Assembly (NCBI RefSeq): GCF_003148495.1
Contig: NZ_QGGH01000011.1
Coordinates: forward strand, 1-64,000
Origin: Mesorhizobium loti
Lineage (GTDB): Bacteria; Pseudomonadota; Alphaproteobacteria; Rhizobiales; Rhizobiaceae
Reading direction: 5' to 3'
Length of the DNA stretch: 64,000 nucleotides
Shown here: positions 1-8,300 of the stretch, one piece after another
How positions within the stretch are numbered: the stretch's first letter is position 1
How the letters are laid out: each line of letters begins with the position of its first letter
Notes under the pieces: generated by a model
Told to the model about the DNA's origin: nothing
Seen by the model: the letters and a program-made list of their open reading frames with translations, nothing else
Databases searched by the model: none
Program-made: the position numbers and the translations under genes

Positions 1-1
1 C

Positions 2-385
2 TGCCGGCGCGCCGACGGCACCAGCGTTGCTGCGTGGATGGTCGAGCACGGCCAGGCGCTCGATTGGCCGCGCTACAGCCACGGCGCGTACGCAGAGCAG
101 CACGCAAAGGCCGAGGCGGCAAAGGTCGGTCTGTGGGCCGGGACGTTTCAGGCACCCTGGGAATGGCGCGCGGGGCATGCGGACGGCGCGAAGCCGGCTG
201 CCAGCAAACCGTTAGGGATCATCAGCCGGCGGCTCTTCACGCAGAGCGGCTATTCGTGCGAGCCCCGGCGAACGTGCAAACAGATCGGCTCGTGCGAGGA
301 AGCCAACTGGTATCTGCAGAACTGTTCTTGGGGCGGCAAGCTCGACCGCGACAAAGACGGTATTCCGTGCGAGAGCCTATGCTGA
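2..385 (+). CDS. Thermonuclease-like protein with C-terminal excalibur domain, 5'-truncated by window edge
   Basis: The frame is open from the first bases, so the N-terminus lies outside the window. The first ~60 visible residues (CRRADGTSVAAWMVEHGQAL, then AxYAxxHAxAEAAKVGLW) match the C-terminal part of the staphylococcal-nuclease (SNase) fold as found in rhizobial secreted nucleases. The last ~45 residues form an excalibur-type calcium-binding module: paired cysteines, then the DRDKDGIPCE signature. Family members are exported Ca-dependent nucleases, so a periplasmic or extracellular DNA/RNA-degrading role is inferred. The catalytic Arg/Glu residues are upstream and not visible. The next gene starts inside its last codons. 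Confidence 0.75.
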   Translation, partial: CRRADGTSVAAWMVEHGQALDWPRYSHGAYAEQHAKAEAAKVGLWAGTFQAPWEWRAGHADGAKPAASKPLGIISRRLFTQSGYSCEPRRTCKQIGSCEEANWYLQNCSWGGKLDRDKDGIPCESLC

Positions 386-696
386 AATATGTCCTGGTGC
401 TTTGTTTAGCCTCGACGCAATGCCTCGCCGGCACGCCTAAAGGCGAGTGCCCGAACCTTTGGAAGATGTACGGATTGTTCATGCGGGCTTCCCTGATCTG
501 CAACTTTCCGGAGTCGAATGCGATCAGGAAGACCCTCAGTCTGCTGAAAAAGGACTGCCCCACATCGACGGAAGTCCTAGCCCGTAGGTACATGACTGAC
601 GGATTTCGCCAGTTCGACAAGGACTCGGCGAGCAAAGGCCATCCGAAGGCGTGCGGAGAGATGTTCACCTTCATGGACTCGGTAGGTGGGCAATAG
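379..696 (+). CDS. Small secreted cysteine-containing protein, function unknown
   Basis: A 105-residue protein whose ATG overlaps the end of the upstream nuclease gene by 7 bp, which suggests translational coupling. Residues 1-18 (MLKYVLVLCLASTQCLAG) form a short signal peptide with a plausible cleavage site after Ala. The mature part has cysteines in ECPNLW, ICNF, DCPTS and ACGE that could make two disulfides, plus helical segments. I do not recognise a named family. The link to an exported nuclease suggests a periplasmic partner or co-exported factor, but that is only context. Confidence 0.55.
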   Translation: MLKYVLVLCLASTQCLAGTPKGECPNLWKMYGLFMRASLICNFPESNAIRKTLSLLKKDCPTSTEVLARRYMTDGFRQFDKDSASKGHPKACGEMFTFMDSVGGQ

Positions 697-717
697 CAGC
701 GGCAGGGACGCGCCAAA

Positions 718-930
718 ATGAATTACTATATCTATGAGAACTGGGCCAACGATCGTGGCCGGATCCATCGAGCCGATTGTGGATTTTGCAACGGCGGTGA
801 AGGCACACAAGCTGGAACGGGAGATAGGAACGGCCGCTGGCACGGCCCGTTTGACCGAGAATCTGCATCCGCAAGAGCTGCCCAACTCGGTCGCGCCGAC
901 ATGCGAGCCTGCTCAATATGTGATCCCTAG
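718..930 (+). CDS. Small Cys/His protein, putative metal-binding knuckle
   Basis: A 70-residue protein beginning MNYYIYENWANDRGRIHRADC. It has a CGFC pair near residues 21-24, a central NGRWHGPF block and a terminal CSIC pair. The two Cys-x2-Cys pairs plus nearby His suggest one structural zinc site. The pattern resembles small uncharacterised proteins scattered in accessory DNA of proteobacteria. A weak AGGGA lies ahead of the ATG. No function can be assigned. It lies in the same orientation as the two genes before it and converges with the broken Abi gene. Confidence 0.5.
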   Translation: MNYYIYENWANDRGRIHRADCGFCNGGEGTQAGTGDRNGRWHGPFDRESASARAAQLGRADMRACSICDP

Positions 931-955
931 GCTGTCACTCGGGCGGGCACAAACC

Positions 956-1914
956 CTAGTTCCATAGCGGCAAATCGGTCCAGTTCGCGGGGAAGCCCGC
1001 GTGACCGATCTTGATATTTGGCGCCACAGGGAATGTCGCCATATGTACTCTCAGGCGATCCGCCCAGTTGGTTCGCGGGTTAATACCTTTGAGTAACACC
1101 CTCATTATTGCCAATGCCGCATAAAGCCTGCGATTAGCTCCAGCCATCTGCAGCAAATGGTCCAGCTCAGGATTTCTCCCTGGCTAGGCAGCGCTGGTTG
1201 GTCGACGAGGGGCTTGTTCCAAAGTCGGGAATGATGGGCGCACACGTTTCGTATCACGCTGAGTGACCGTGTCCACGATTTGATGAGATGCGGGCGCAGC
1301 CCGCCATAGCTTGCCGAAACCATCTGAATGTCTGAATACCGCATCCCTGATAGAAAGTAAGATAGTGGTCCGAAGTCCAGCAACTCGACGGCGATCCAAA
1401 CGGGCATATTTTCGCCGGGGTATTTGGCTCTGAAATGATCGGCAAATTCCTCTTTTGAGCTTGCCGACCGGTCATCCAGTTTTTTCAACCATCCCGCATG
1501 CATGGAGTCAGCGAAAGCCGGATTTTTGGCGGTCGTGAATCTCTTATCAAGCAAGGCTGGGTTTCGGTGAGCGCGAGGGTCATGCCTGCCGATCGATAAT
1601 GCCACTTCAGTCCGAACCGATATTTCAATGCGTTCGATTGCATCGAGAACCAAGAGGCGGAGCCCTTTGTCAAAGGCGTATAAGTCGGTTGCGTGTTTGA
1701 ATTGAGTGCCGGGCTTAAACTCGTTTCCGAGTGCGAAGGAACCGTCTTGCTGCTGGACCACTTTCCGAAACGGATACCAATAGGCGCTGAGGCGGTAGTA
1801 CCCGATCCGCTGTAAATACTCGTCAGCTTTTGGCGCGTCGGCAATTTCCATGCCCCTCGATTCCAGTAGCGCGCGCTGCTGCGGAATCGTCAAATAAGGC
1901 TTGTTGTATGGCAT
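956..1914 (-). pseudogene. Abi-family (HEPN) abortive-infection protein, frameshifted near the C-terminus
   Basis: The main reading frame starts at 1914 (MPYNKPYLTIPQQRALLESR) and matches the Abi_2/AbiD-AbiF family: an N-terminal bihelical part, YYRLSAYWYPFR near residue 40, and a HEPN ribonuclease motif R-x4-H (RNVCAHH, R222/H227). Family proteins are about 300 residues and end in a helix plus a GFPxNW...PLW tail. Here the frame runs into an unrelated end at 1105. The expected tail (LYAALAIMRVLLKGINP..., then AGFPANWTDLPLWN) is read in the neighbouring frame down to the stop at 956. The shift falls near 1161-1170, so the gene is broken unless this is a sequencing error. The HEPN motif precedes the break, so partial activity is possible. 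Confidence 0.75.
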
Positions 1915-2192
1915 GAAAATAAAAAGGCCGACGCTTGCATTGCAGGGGCGCCGGCCGTGTCGACCCGTTACATGGGTGATTTGACCGGTAATGTCAAGTC
2001 ACGCGACGCCCCTCCTGTGTCGCGTACCACGACGCAAACTTAGCTGCTTACCAATCAAATGCCAATGGTGTGAACCTTTCCGTGCCCGGTCGCCGAAACG
2101 GTCGGCCGCCGCGTTTCAGACGCTTATGTGAGACGCGTATGTGGGACGCCCGATCCTCTTGGCGACAAAGTACCCTAAGCCAATGAAATTGT

Positions 2193-2240
2193 TGGCGCAT
2201 CCGACGGTTCGAACCTGTGACCTCTGCCTTCGGAGGGCAG
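2193..2240 (-). pseudogene. 3' half of tRNA-Arg(CCG), attachment-site remnant
   Basis: Read on the minus strand, this starts with an intact anticodon arm (CTGCC-CTCCGAA-GGCAG, anticodon CCG), then AGGTCACAGGTTCGAA, a T-arm missing bases on its 3' side, and GGATGCGCCA. The sequence on the 5' side (2241-2300) does not make a D-arm or acceptor strand, so this is not a working tRNA. Half-tRNAs of this kind are typical att sites left by tyrosine-integrase elements. In the surrounding gene-free stretch 1915-2472 I see nothing else except low-value open frames. Confidence 0.75.
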
Positions 2241-2472
2241 CAGTCAACCTCTGCCCTCAGAATTGGAGAGCTTCTACTAAGCGGCGTGCCTCCGATAGCA
2301 AAAGAATGCCCCTTCAATAGTGGGTCTAGCGATGTAGCGGTCTCCCGCTACCAACCCCCGATGGGCAGAGCCTTTCCCATTCGCGCGCCGCAGCCGCCGT
2401 TTACACCCCGAGCCGAACGCAGGTCTTCACTGCACCAGGAAAGGCCGCCTACGTATAGGGCATGCTTCATTC

Positions 2473-2730
2473 ATGGCCTTGCAAAAAGGCGAAGCAGTGA
2501 GGCGATATTCGCCCGCGCTTCAGCCAATCACCGTGCAGCGGATCGAGCGAGCGCTCGACCGCGTGGCCGAGATCATCGTGGCGCGCGGCAACCAAGGCGA
2601 AACGTGGCTACCACTATACGACCATCTTGAGCGCGCTCTGAACGACTACCAAGCGAAGGAGGGGCGCCTCGCTGGAGTCCATCAGCGCGTTACACGATTG
2701 AGGGATCAAAGGGCAACACGATCTTCATAA
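2473..2730 (+). CDS. Small helical hypothetical protein
   Basis: An 85-residue reading frame with a regular amphipathic pattern (TVQRIERALDRVAEIIVARG, then LPLYDHLERALNDYQAKEGR) and a basic tail. It resembles small uncharacterised rhizobial proteins found beside integrases. Its end overlaps the convergent integrase gene by about 40 bp, so the last residues may be fortuitous. No catalytic motif or membrane segment is present. The regular helices and normal codon use favour a real gene, but it could be an accessory remnant. Confidence 0.45.
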   Translation: MALQKGEAVRRYSPALQPITVQRIERALDRVAEIIVARGNQGETWLPLYDHLERALNDYQAKEGRLAGVHQRVTRLRDQRATRSS

Positions 2731-4051
2731 GTTCTTCCTGCCACATCTTCATGTCGCCGCCCTCGCCGTATTTCGGACGGTCGATGGTGTGGCCCATTAG
2801 CATCCGCCTTAGCTCCTCATCCAGTCTACCGTTCTTCATGCGGTCTTCGAAAGAATGGCGCAGCGAATAAACGGTGTGCTTGTCGGTCGGGAACAATTTG
2901 TGGTTCTCGAAGTGCTTGTTAAGCAGGGCGGATAGCGACGCCTCGCGATCCTTGTACCTCGGAAAGCCATTAGGGTGCCGCTTGAACACCTCAAGCGCCA
3001 CGCCAACGAGCGGTATCTTACGCACGGATGAGGCTGTCTTGATTTCGCGTGGGTCCTCAGGATCCTCGCGCGGCTGCACCGAGATGTGAGGCACCTCGTG
3101 GTCGAGGTGTATGACGCCGTCGTGCAAGTTCGCAAGCTCACTCGGGCGAGCCCCCGTTTCCGCGAAGGCTAGCACAATGCCTCGCGCATCATCGTTGAGT
3201 GCCGCAAGCGCGCCGGGCGCGAAGATCCTGTCGCGAATCCAGTCGGTCGGGAATGGTGGGCGACGGCGTTTCGACTTGTCGCTGAATGAGAGATCGGCGA
3301 ACGGATTCTTCTGTTCGGGTGAACCGAGATGACGATAGTAGTCGCCGTAGAGGGTTCGCAGGTTGCCCATATTTCGGTTGCCGGTCGATGCCGAACGGTC
3401 TGGCCTCCCCTTCTCGGGCGCGATTCGATCCAACCAATATTTATGCACCGCACGCGCGTCGTCGCGCGTGATCTCCCCCATTGGCTTGTCGCCGACAAGT
3501 GTGATGAAGACATCGACGCTCATTTGGCGTTTTGCCTTCCATCGTTTCTTCTGATCAGCACTTTTGGTGCGGAGTTCGTCGCGGACGATCTCGTCGAAAT
3601 AGAGCTTCAGCGCTTCCGAAATTTTGTCGTCAGGACGGGAGACAGTGCCAGTGACAGCGTCAACCACGGGAGAGCTGGCAGGCTCTCCGATCGTGGCCTC
3701 GGCCCGCTGTAGGATGGTATCCAGCGGCTCGGCAACGAGGATGTCGGCGAGCGGCCGATAGACGAACCCTAACGCCTCGGCGCGCTTGATAGCGCGCTGG
3801 TAACGAATGCGCGCAGCTTCTGGGTTTTCGCCAAGCATGAGAGAGGACCATAACGCGTTATCGGCAGCCTCATGGAGGTCACGGGCGGTGCGCGCCTTTA
3901 ACCGGTCGGTCGTGTCCAAGGAGCGCCGCACATGCTCGCCACGCGCATCAACGTCCCTGAGCTCCTTTGGGACGCGTCGATAATAATGAAAGTGACTGCC
4001 TCTCAACCGCAGGAAGCGGTCCGGTTCTTGCTCTTCGCGGCGTCTTCCCAT
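2690..4051 (-). CDS. Tyrosine recombinase / phage-type integrase
   Basis: A site-specific integrase of about 453 residues. I start it at the ATG at 4051 (MGRRREEQEPDRFLRLRGSH) because upstream codons only translate a 12-bp DNA repeat. The N-terminal part (FLRLRGSHFHYYRRVPKEL) is the arm-binding/DUF6538-like segment. The middle is the SAM-like core-binding domain. The catalytic domain has the first Arg in AETGARPSELANL, a YSLRHSF box in the place of HxxR, LMGH, and a candidate nucleophile Tyr in RPKYGEG. It reads away from tRNA-His 130 bp away, as expected for an island integrated into the 3' end of that tRNA. It probably excises and integrates the element to its left. Confidence 0.9.
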   Translation of the reverse strand: MGRRREEQEPDRFLRLRGSHFHYYRRVPKELRDVDARGEHVRRSLDTTDRLKARTARDLHEAADNALWSSLMLGENPEAARIRYQRAIKRAEALGFVYRPLADILVAEPLDTILQRAEATIGEPASSPVVDAVTGTVSRPDDKISEALKLYFDEIVRDELRTKSADQKKRWKAKRQMSVDVFITLVGDKPMGEITRDDARAVHKYWLDRIAPEKGRPDRSASTGNRNMGNLRTLYGDYYRHLGSPEQKNPFADLSFSDKSKRRRPPFPTDWIRDRIFAPGALAALNDDARGIVLAFAETGARPSELANLHDGVIHLDHEVPHISVQPREDPEDPREIKTASSVRKIPLVGVALEVFKRHPNGFPRYKDREASLSALLNKHFENHKLFPTDKHTVYSLRHSFEDRMKNGRLDEELRRMLMGHTIDRPKYGEGGDMKMWQEELMKIVLPFDPSIV

Positions 4052-4070
4052 GGTCCAGCGCAGCCATTTG

Positions 4071-4103
4071 TAGCACAATAGGTAGCACAATAGGTAGCAC
4101 AAA
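4071..4103. repeat. 12-bp direct repeats upstream of the integrase gene
   Basis: Two perfect copies of TAGCACAATAGG followed by a partial third (TAGCACAAA) lie between the integrase start and tRNA-His. Short direct repeats beside an int gene are the usual layout of arm-type integrase binding sites in attL or attP. That role is inferred from position, not shown. Confidence 0.6.
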
Positions 4104-4180
4104 TGACCAGATCGGTGCAAGCACACGGGCACAATTCATAAGATTATCTAGCAAAATCAATGACTTAACGGAGAAGCCGG

Positions 4181-4257
4181 TGGTACCGTTGGCTGGGATC
4201 GAACCAGCGACCTCCGGATCCACAATCCGGCGCTCTAACCATCTGAGCTACAACGGC
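4181..4257 (-). tRNA. tRNA-His (GTG anticodon)
   Basis: The minus strand folds as a complete cloverleaf: acceptor GCCGTTG/CAACGGT, D-arm GCTCAGATGGTTAGAGC, anticodon arm CCGGA-TTGTGGA-TCCGG with anticodon GTG, T-arm GCTGG-TTCGATC-CCAGC, and encoded CCA. Aligned this way the discriminator is A73 and there is no paired G-1:C73, the known alphaproteobacterial exception. Its 3' end faces the integrase, which makes it the probable integration target. Confidence 0.97.
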
Positions 4258-4436
4258 ACGTTTGCCTGAGCGGGATCGAAACAGAAACTCATCCCGACCG
4301 CTCTGTCGTTCGGCGATGCGTCCTTACGGGCTTATGGATTCTAATTCAAGGCCTTTGGAAAGCAAAGGTCACTTCCCCACATCGGCGCGGCATTTGCCTG
4401 GCAAAAAGAGGGCACAAGGCAAGAGCAGGGCGCCAG

Positions 4437-4560
4437 ACAAAGAAAAAGGCCGGCGGGAGGAGGTGCCGGCCTTTTCCTGTTACGAGCCAGCGGGAGGAGG
4501 TGCTGGCTGGTCACCCCGGAGAGCAGAGGGAGGAGGTTCCACCCGCCGGGTATTCCTTGA
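4437..4560 (-). ncRNA. Small RNA with three ACCTCCTCCC motifs (cuckoo/CcsR-type)
   Basis: On the minus strand the decamer ACCTCCTCCC occurs three times (4537-4528, 4501-4492, 4464-4455), spaced 36-37 nt. The second sits exactly in the loop of a 7-bp stem AGCCAGC/GCTGGCT. The third sits in the loop of a 10-bp GC-rich stem that ends in a T-tract and so is also the terminator. The first is enclosed by a weaker CCCGG/CCGGG stem. Repeated CCUCCUCCC loops define the anti-Shine-Dalgarno cuckoo/CcsR small RNAs of alphaproteobacteria, which are stress-linked and can be cut from a mRNA 3' end. It follows the phasin stop by about 75 bp in the same direction, so both an own promoter and release from phasin mRNA are possible. 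I see no convincing promoter. Confidence 0.75.
4445..4474 (-). terminator. Rho-independent terminator of the small RNA
   Basis: A 10-bp perfect stem AAAGGCCGGC/GCCGGCCTTT surrounds the 10-nt loop ACCTCCTCCC and is followed on the minus strand by TTTTCTTT. The loop carries the third anti-Shine-Dalgarno motif. Confidence 0.85.
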
Positions 4561-4634
4561 TGGCTACCATCATAGGCCTGATCGTTTTTAAGAAAATGCG
4601 ACCTTTTGTTGCATCCTCAGATCATGCGTAAATG

Positions 4635-5093
4635 TTAGGCAACCTTGATTTCCTTCATCGCCTTCTCGAAGGCGGTCTTGATCGGCTTGGAGACGTCCTC
4701 GGCTGCCTTGGAGGCGACGGCCTGGAAGTCCTTGGCCTGCTCGACGGTCGTTTCAACGCGCTTGCGCAGGAAGGCGGTCTGCAGCTCGACGACTTCCGAC
4801 AGCGACTTGGCGCCGATCAGCGCTTCGAGATGGGAGAAGCCGGCCTCGGCATTGGCGCGCAAAGCGGAAATGGTCTTGAGCGACAGGTCGCTGGAAACGG
4901 TCTTGGCGGTCTCAAAGGTCGACTCCAGAGCCTTCTGGGTCTCCTCGGCACCGGTCTTCAGCTTAGCATAGGCTTCCTTCGACTGCTCAACGCCCTTTTC
5001 GGCGAAAGCGCGCATCTGGTCGGTGGCCTTGGAAGCGTCGAAGCTCGGGAATTCAACGTTTTCGATCGTCTCGGCGGTTTTGGTCCTGGACAT
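4635..5093 (-). CDS. phaP: Phasin (polyhydroxyalkanoate granule protein)
   Basis: A 152-residue, almost wholly helical protein with no signal peptide (MSRTKTAETIENVEFPSFDA...). It has the phasin_2 pattern: DQMRAFAEKGVEQSKEAYAK, a central KTISALRANAEAGFSHLEAL, and a repeated amphipathic C-terminal half rich in Ala, Lys and Glu. Phasins coat PHB granules and control their number. It is divergent from the CbrA kinase gene and close to acetoacetyl-CoA synthetase, also a PHB-cycle enzyme. From memory the same trio occurs in S. meliloti (PhaP1-CbrA-AcsA2). The upstream region has a strong TGC-rich inverted repeat that fits control by PhaR. An anti-Shine-Dalgarno small RNA lies just downstream. Confidence 0.92.
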   Translation of the reverse strand: MSRTKTAETIENVEFPSFDASKATDQMRAFAEKGVEQSKEAYAKLKTGAEETQKALESTFETAKTVSSDLSLKTISALRANAEAGFSHLEALIGAKSLSEVVELQTAFLRKRVETTVEQAKDFQAVASKAAEDVSKPIKTAFEKAMKEIKVA

Positions 5094-5174
5094 TTTCCAT
5101 CCTTTTTCAGCGGCGGCGGCTTTGACAGAAGGCCGTCTCGTTCATGTATGATGGCAATATAAAGGCAAATTTTG

Positions 5175-5202
5175 TGCATTGCAATATCTTTGTTGCAGTG
5201 CA
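5175..5202. promoter_or_regulatory. TGC-rich inverted repeat upstream of the phasin gene, candidate PhaR operator
   Basis: TGCATTGCAA at 5175 and TTGCAGTGCA at 5193 form an inverted repeat (9 of 10 positions) with an 8-bp AT-rich spacer, 82 bp upstream of the phasin start. PhaR (AniA) repressors of PHB-making alphaproteobacteria bind TGC/GCA repeats in phasin promoters, so this is the best candidate. The assignment is inference. Confidence 0.55.
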
Positions 5203-5343
5203 CCATAAATTTCTTTTGGGCCGTTAACCAAGAGCCCAGATTCCAGCCTTTGCACGTTCTGGCTTGTGGACCTTCGCGCCTCCGGCTTTTATTAACAAAG
5301 CGTTAACTGCAAATTCGCCGCTCCGTGAGGGTTCGCCAAGCGC

Positions 5344-8300
5344 ATGCCGTCCGAATATTCCTTCCTCGACGTCGCCGTACTCGACGCGGTCCGCCAGCGC
5401 TTTGCCGCCGGCGACGCGATCGCGATCCTGTCGGCGGATCTGGAGCAGGTGATCTGGGCCAATGGACCGGGCGCCGCGATGTTCGGCTATCCCGACATCG
5501 AGGCGATCATCGGCGCCTCGGCGCAACTGCCCTTGATCGCCAGGCGCCAGATCATGGCGACCAGCGGATTTCCCGAGATTGGCAGTGACCGCGCCATCAT
5601 GGTGCGGCTGGCGACAGGCCTGACCAGCCGCGCCGTCAGCTTCCTGGCCAGTGCAGTGACCATGCCGGACGCCGAAAAGGCGATCATGCTCGCTGTGCCG
5701 GCGGCGCAGACAGGTTCGCGCAGTGCCGGCGAAATCGCCGCTCGCGCCATCAGCGGCTTCACCGAGGATGGCCACTTCATCGCCTTTGTCGACGCCGGCG
5801 GCCATGTCGAAGCGGCCTCGGAAGGATTTTCGGCACTGGGCATCTTGCCGGAGACGCTGGCTGCGCTCGTCGCCGATGTCGCGGCCGAGAGCGACCGCAT
5901 CGTCAAGCGCCTCGTCCCCGGCCGCACGGTCTCCTATCCGGCAGGGCTGGCAAGATTGACCGAGGAACGGCATCTGCTGGTGGTGATCGACGAGGACCAG
6001 CTCGACGACAAAGCCGCTGCCGACGACAGCGTCGTGGAAGCACTGCAGCCAGCCCCAACCGAGACTGCAGCTCCGGAAAGCACGATCGCCCAGCCGGAAC
6101 CGGATCAGGACAACAGACCGACAGTCGACAGCGAACACCCGGCTGCCGCGGTGGACGAACCGAGCGTTGCGGAAGCCGCCGAGACCAAATCGGTGCCTGC
6201 CGAGCCTGAGAATGTCCATACAGCCGAGCAACCCGCGGAGACGGCGGACAACGACCCGGGGAGTGCCGACGGCACGCCGGCACAACATGATCACTGGTAC
6301 TTCAATGCCGGTGAGGATGATGCACAACGAACCGACCGGCCAGCCGCAACCGAGCCCGTTGAGCCTCCCGGCACCCTTCCGGAGGTTGCAGCGGAAAATC
6401 CGACGCAGGACGATACGAAGGCCGCCGCGCCTCTCGAACGCCCGGTTGCGCGGTCGATCGACCGCACGGCGGCCCCGGTACGCTTCGTCTGGCGCACCGA
6501 TGCCGAGGGTAAGTTCAGTGCGCTGTCGCCGGAATTCACCGACATCGTCGGCAAGCCGGCAGCCGACGTGATCGGCCGGCGCTTCAGGGATGTCGCGGCC
6601 ACCTTCGGCCTCGATCCCTCCGGCGAGATATCAGGCCTCCTGGAACGGCGCGATACCTGGTCCGGGCGCTCCGTGCTGTGGCCGGTCGTCGGCACCGATC
6701 TTAAGATACCAGTCGACCTCGCGGCGCTGCCTGTCTATGGCCGCAGCCGCGCCTTCGAGGGTTTCCGTGGCTTCGGCGTCGCGCGCGCCAGCGATGCAGT
6801 CGTCGATCCGGAAGCGATCGGCATGGCGCTGGTCCCCAATGGCGAGGCGCCGGCGACGCCGGAACCGCAAGCCGTCGAACCCGCGCTCGAACAGCCTAAG
6901 GCTGAAGAGCCGAAGGCCGAGGACGCTCAGGCATTGGACCCGTTCAAGGGCGAAGTGCCGGCGCTGACCATCGTGCCTAAACAGGAACGACGCTTTGCCG
7001 ATAAGGTGATCCGGCTCGCCGAACATCGCCAGCCGGCCAACGACAAGGGTCTGTCGACCCTGGAACGCAGCGCGTTCCGCGAGATCGGCGAGCGACTGAA
7101 GAAGGACAGCGCCCCGGTCGAGCCGGCAGAGACCGAGAAGCACGGCCTCGAAAGCTTCGGGGAAGCGACGACCGAGACATCTGCTGAACCTTTGGCGGAA
7201 ACTGCGGATGTGCCGACCGCTAAGGCCGAAGCTTCAGTCGAGGCGGCCGGCGACCCGACGCATGCCAGCGAGATCACTGCGGCAGAGCCAGAGAACGAAC
7301 CGGTCGAGCCGTCCGATGTCGATGCCGAAGACGAGCGGGATCTGGCGCGGCTTGACGGCGGCCATCTGGACGAAGCGGCTCGTGAGGAACCTTCCGAGCC
7401 GAATGTGACGGGCTCGTTGCTCGACTATGCTGGCCATGATGACGACGGCGGTCCTGTCGCGGACAACAGTGACGAGGCCCCTGTTTCCGAACCGGTGGCG
7501 GCGAAACCAGAAATCACCAAGCCCGTCGCGGCTGGCGAAGAGCCGGCTGGCGCTGATGCGACACATGACGCCGTCGATGACGACAGCATGACGTCAGCTG
7601 ATTTTCGCGATGCCGAGGATAGCGAGGATTGGGCGCAGCCCGACGCGGATGGCGCGGTGCCTGACAAGGAGGCGGCTGCATCCGCCGAGGAAACCACCAG
7701 CGCAAGCGACGCCGTCGCGGCACGCGTCGAGCGCCCTCGCCTGCAGGTGCCGCCGCTCAAGACTGAAGGCTTCGTGCCGTCGGCGTTTTCCGTCGGAGAT
7801 GAGCACAAGGCTCCAGACACCTCGCTGCTCGGCAAGCTGCCGGTGCCGCTGCTCATCCATTCCGGCGACCAGTTGCACTATGCGAACGAGGAATTCCTCA
7901 ATCTGACCGGCTATGAGGCGCTCGATGACCTGGCGGATGCCGGCGGCCTCGGCGCGCTGTTTGCCGACCCCTACGCCGACGACGGCGCTACCGACGGCAC
8001 TGATCGTGCGCTGCGGTTGAAGACGCGTGACGGACAGGAATTCCCGATCGAGGCCATCTTGCGCTCTGTTCCCTGGCGCGACGGCAAGGCGCTGATGCTG
8101 GTCGTGCGCCGCTCCGGCGAGGATGACGCACCGGCGGCCCTGCATGCGGTTGGCGACGAGCAGACGCAACCCGACATTCCCGAGCTCAAGGCGCGCATCG
8201 CCGAGATGCGCACCATCATCGACACCGCCACCGACGGCGTCGTGCTGATCGGCCGTGACGGCACCATCCGCTCGATCAGCCGTCCGGCCGAAGCGCTGTT

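Noticed and set aside
2048..2317. Minus-strand reading frame across the tRNA-Arg remnant
   Set aside because: It merely translates the tRNA fragment and flanks; composition is not protein-like.
5224..6327. Long minus-strand frame opposite the start of cbrA
   Set aside because: Composition (His/Arg/Gly-rich) is that of the antisense of a GC-rich gene; cbrA has clear domains.
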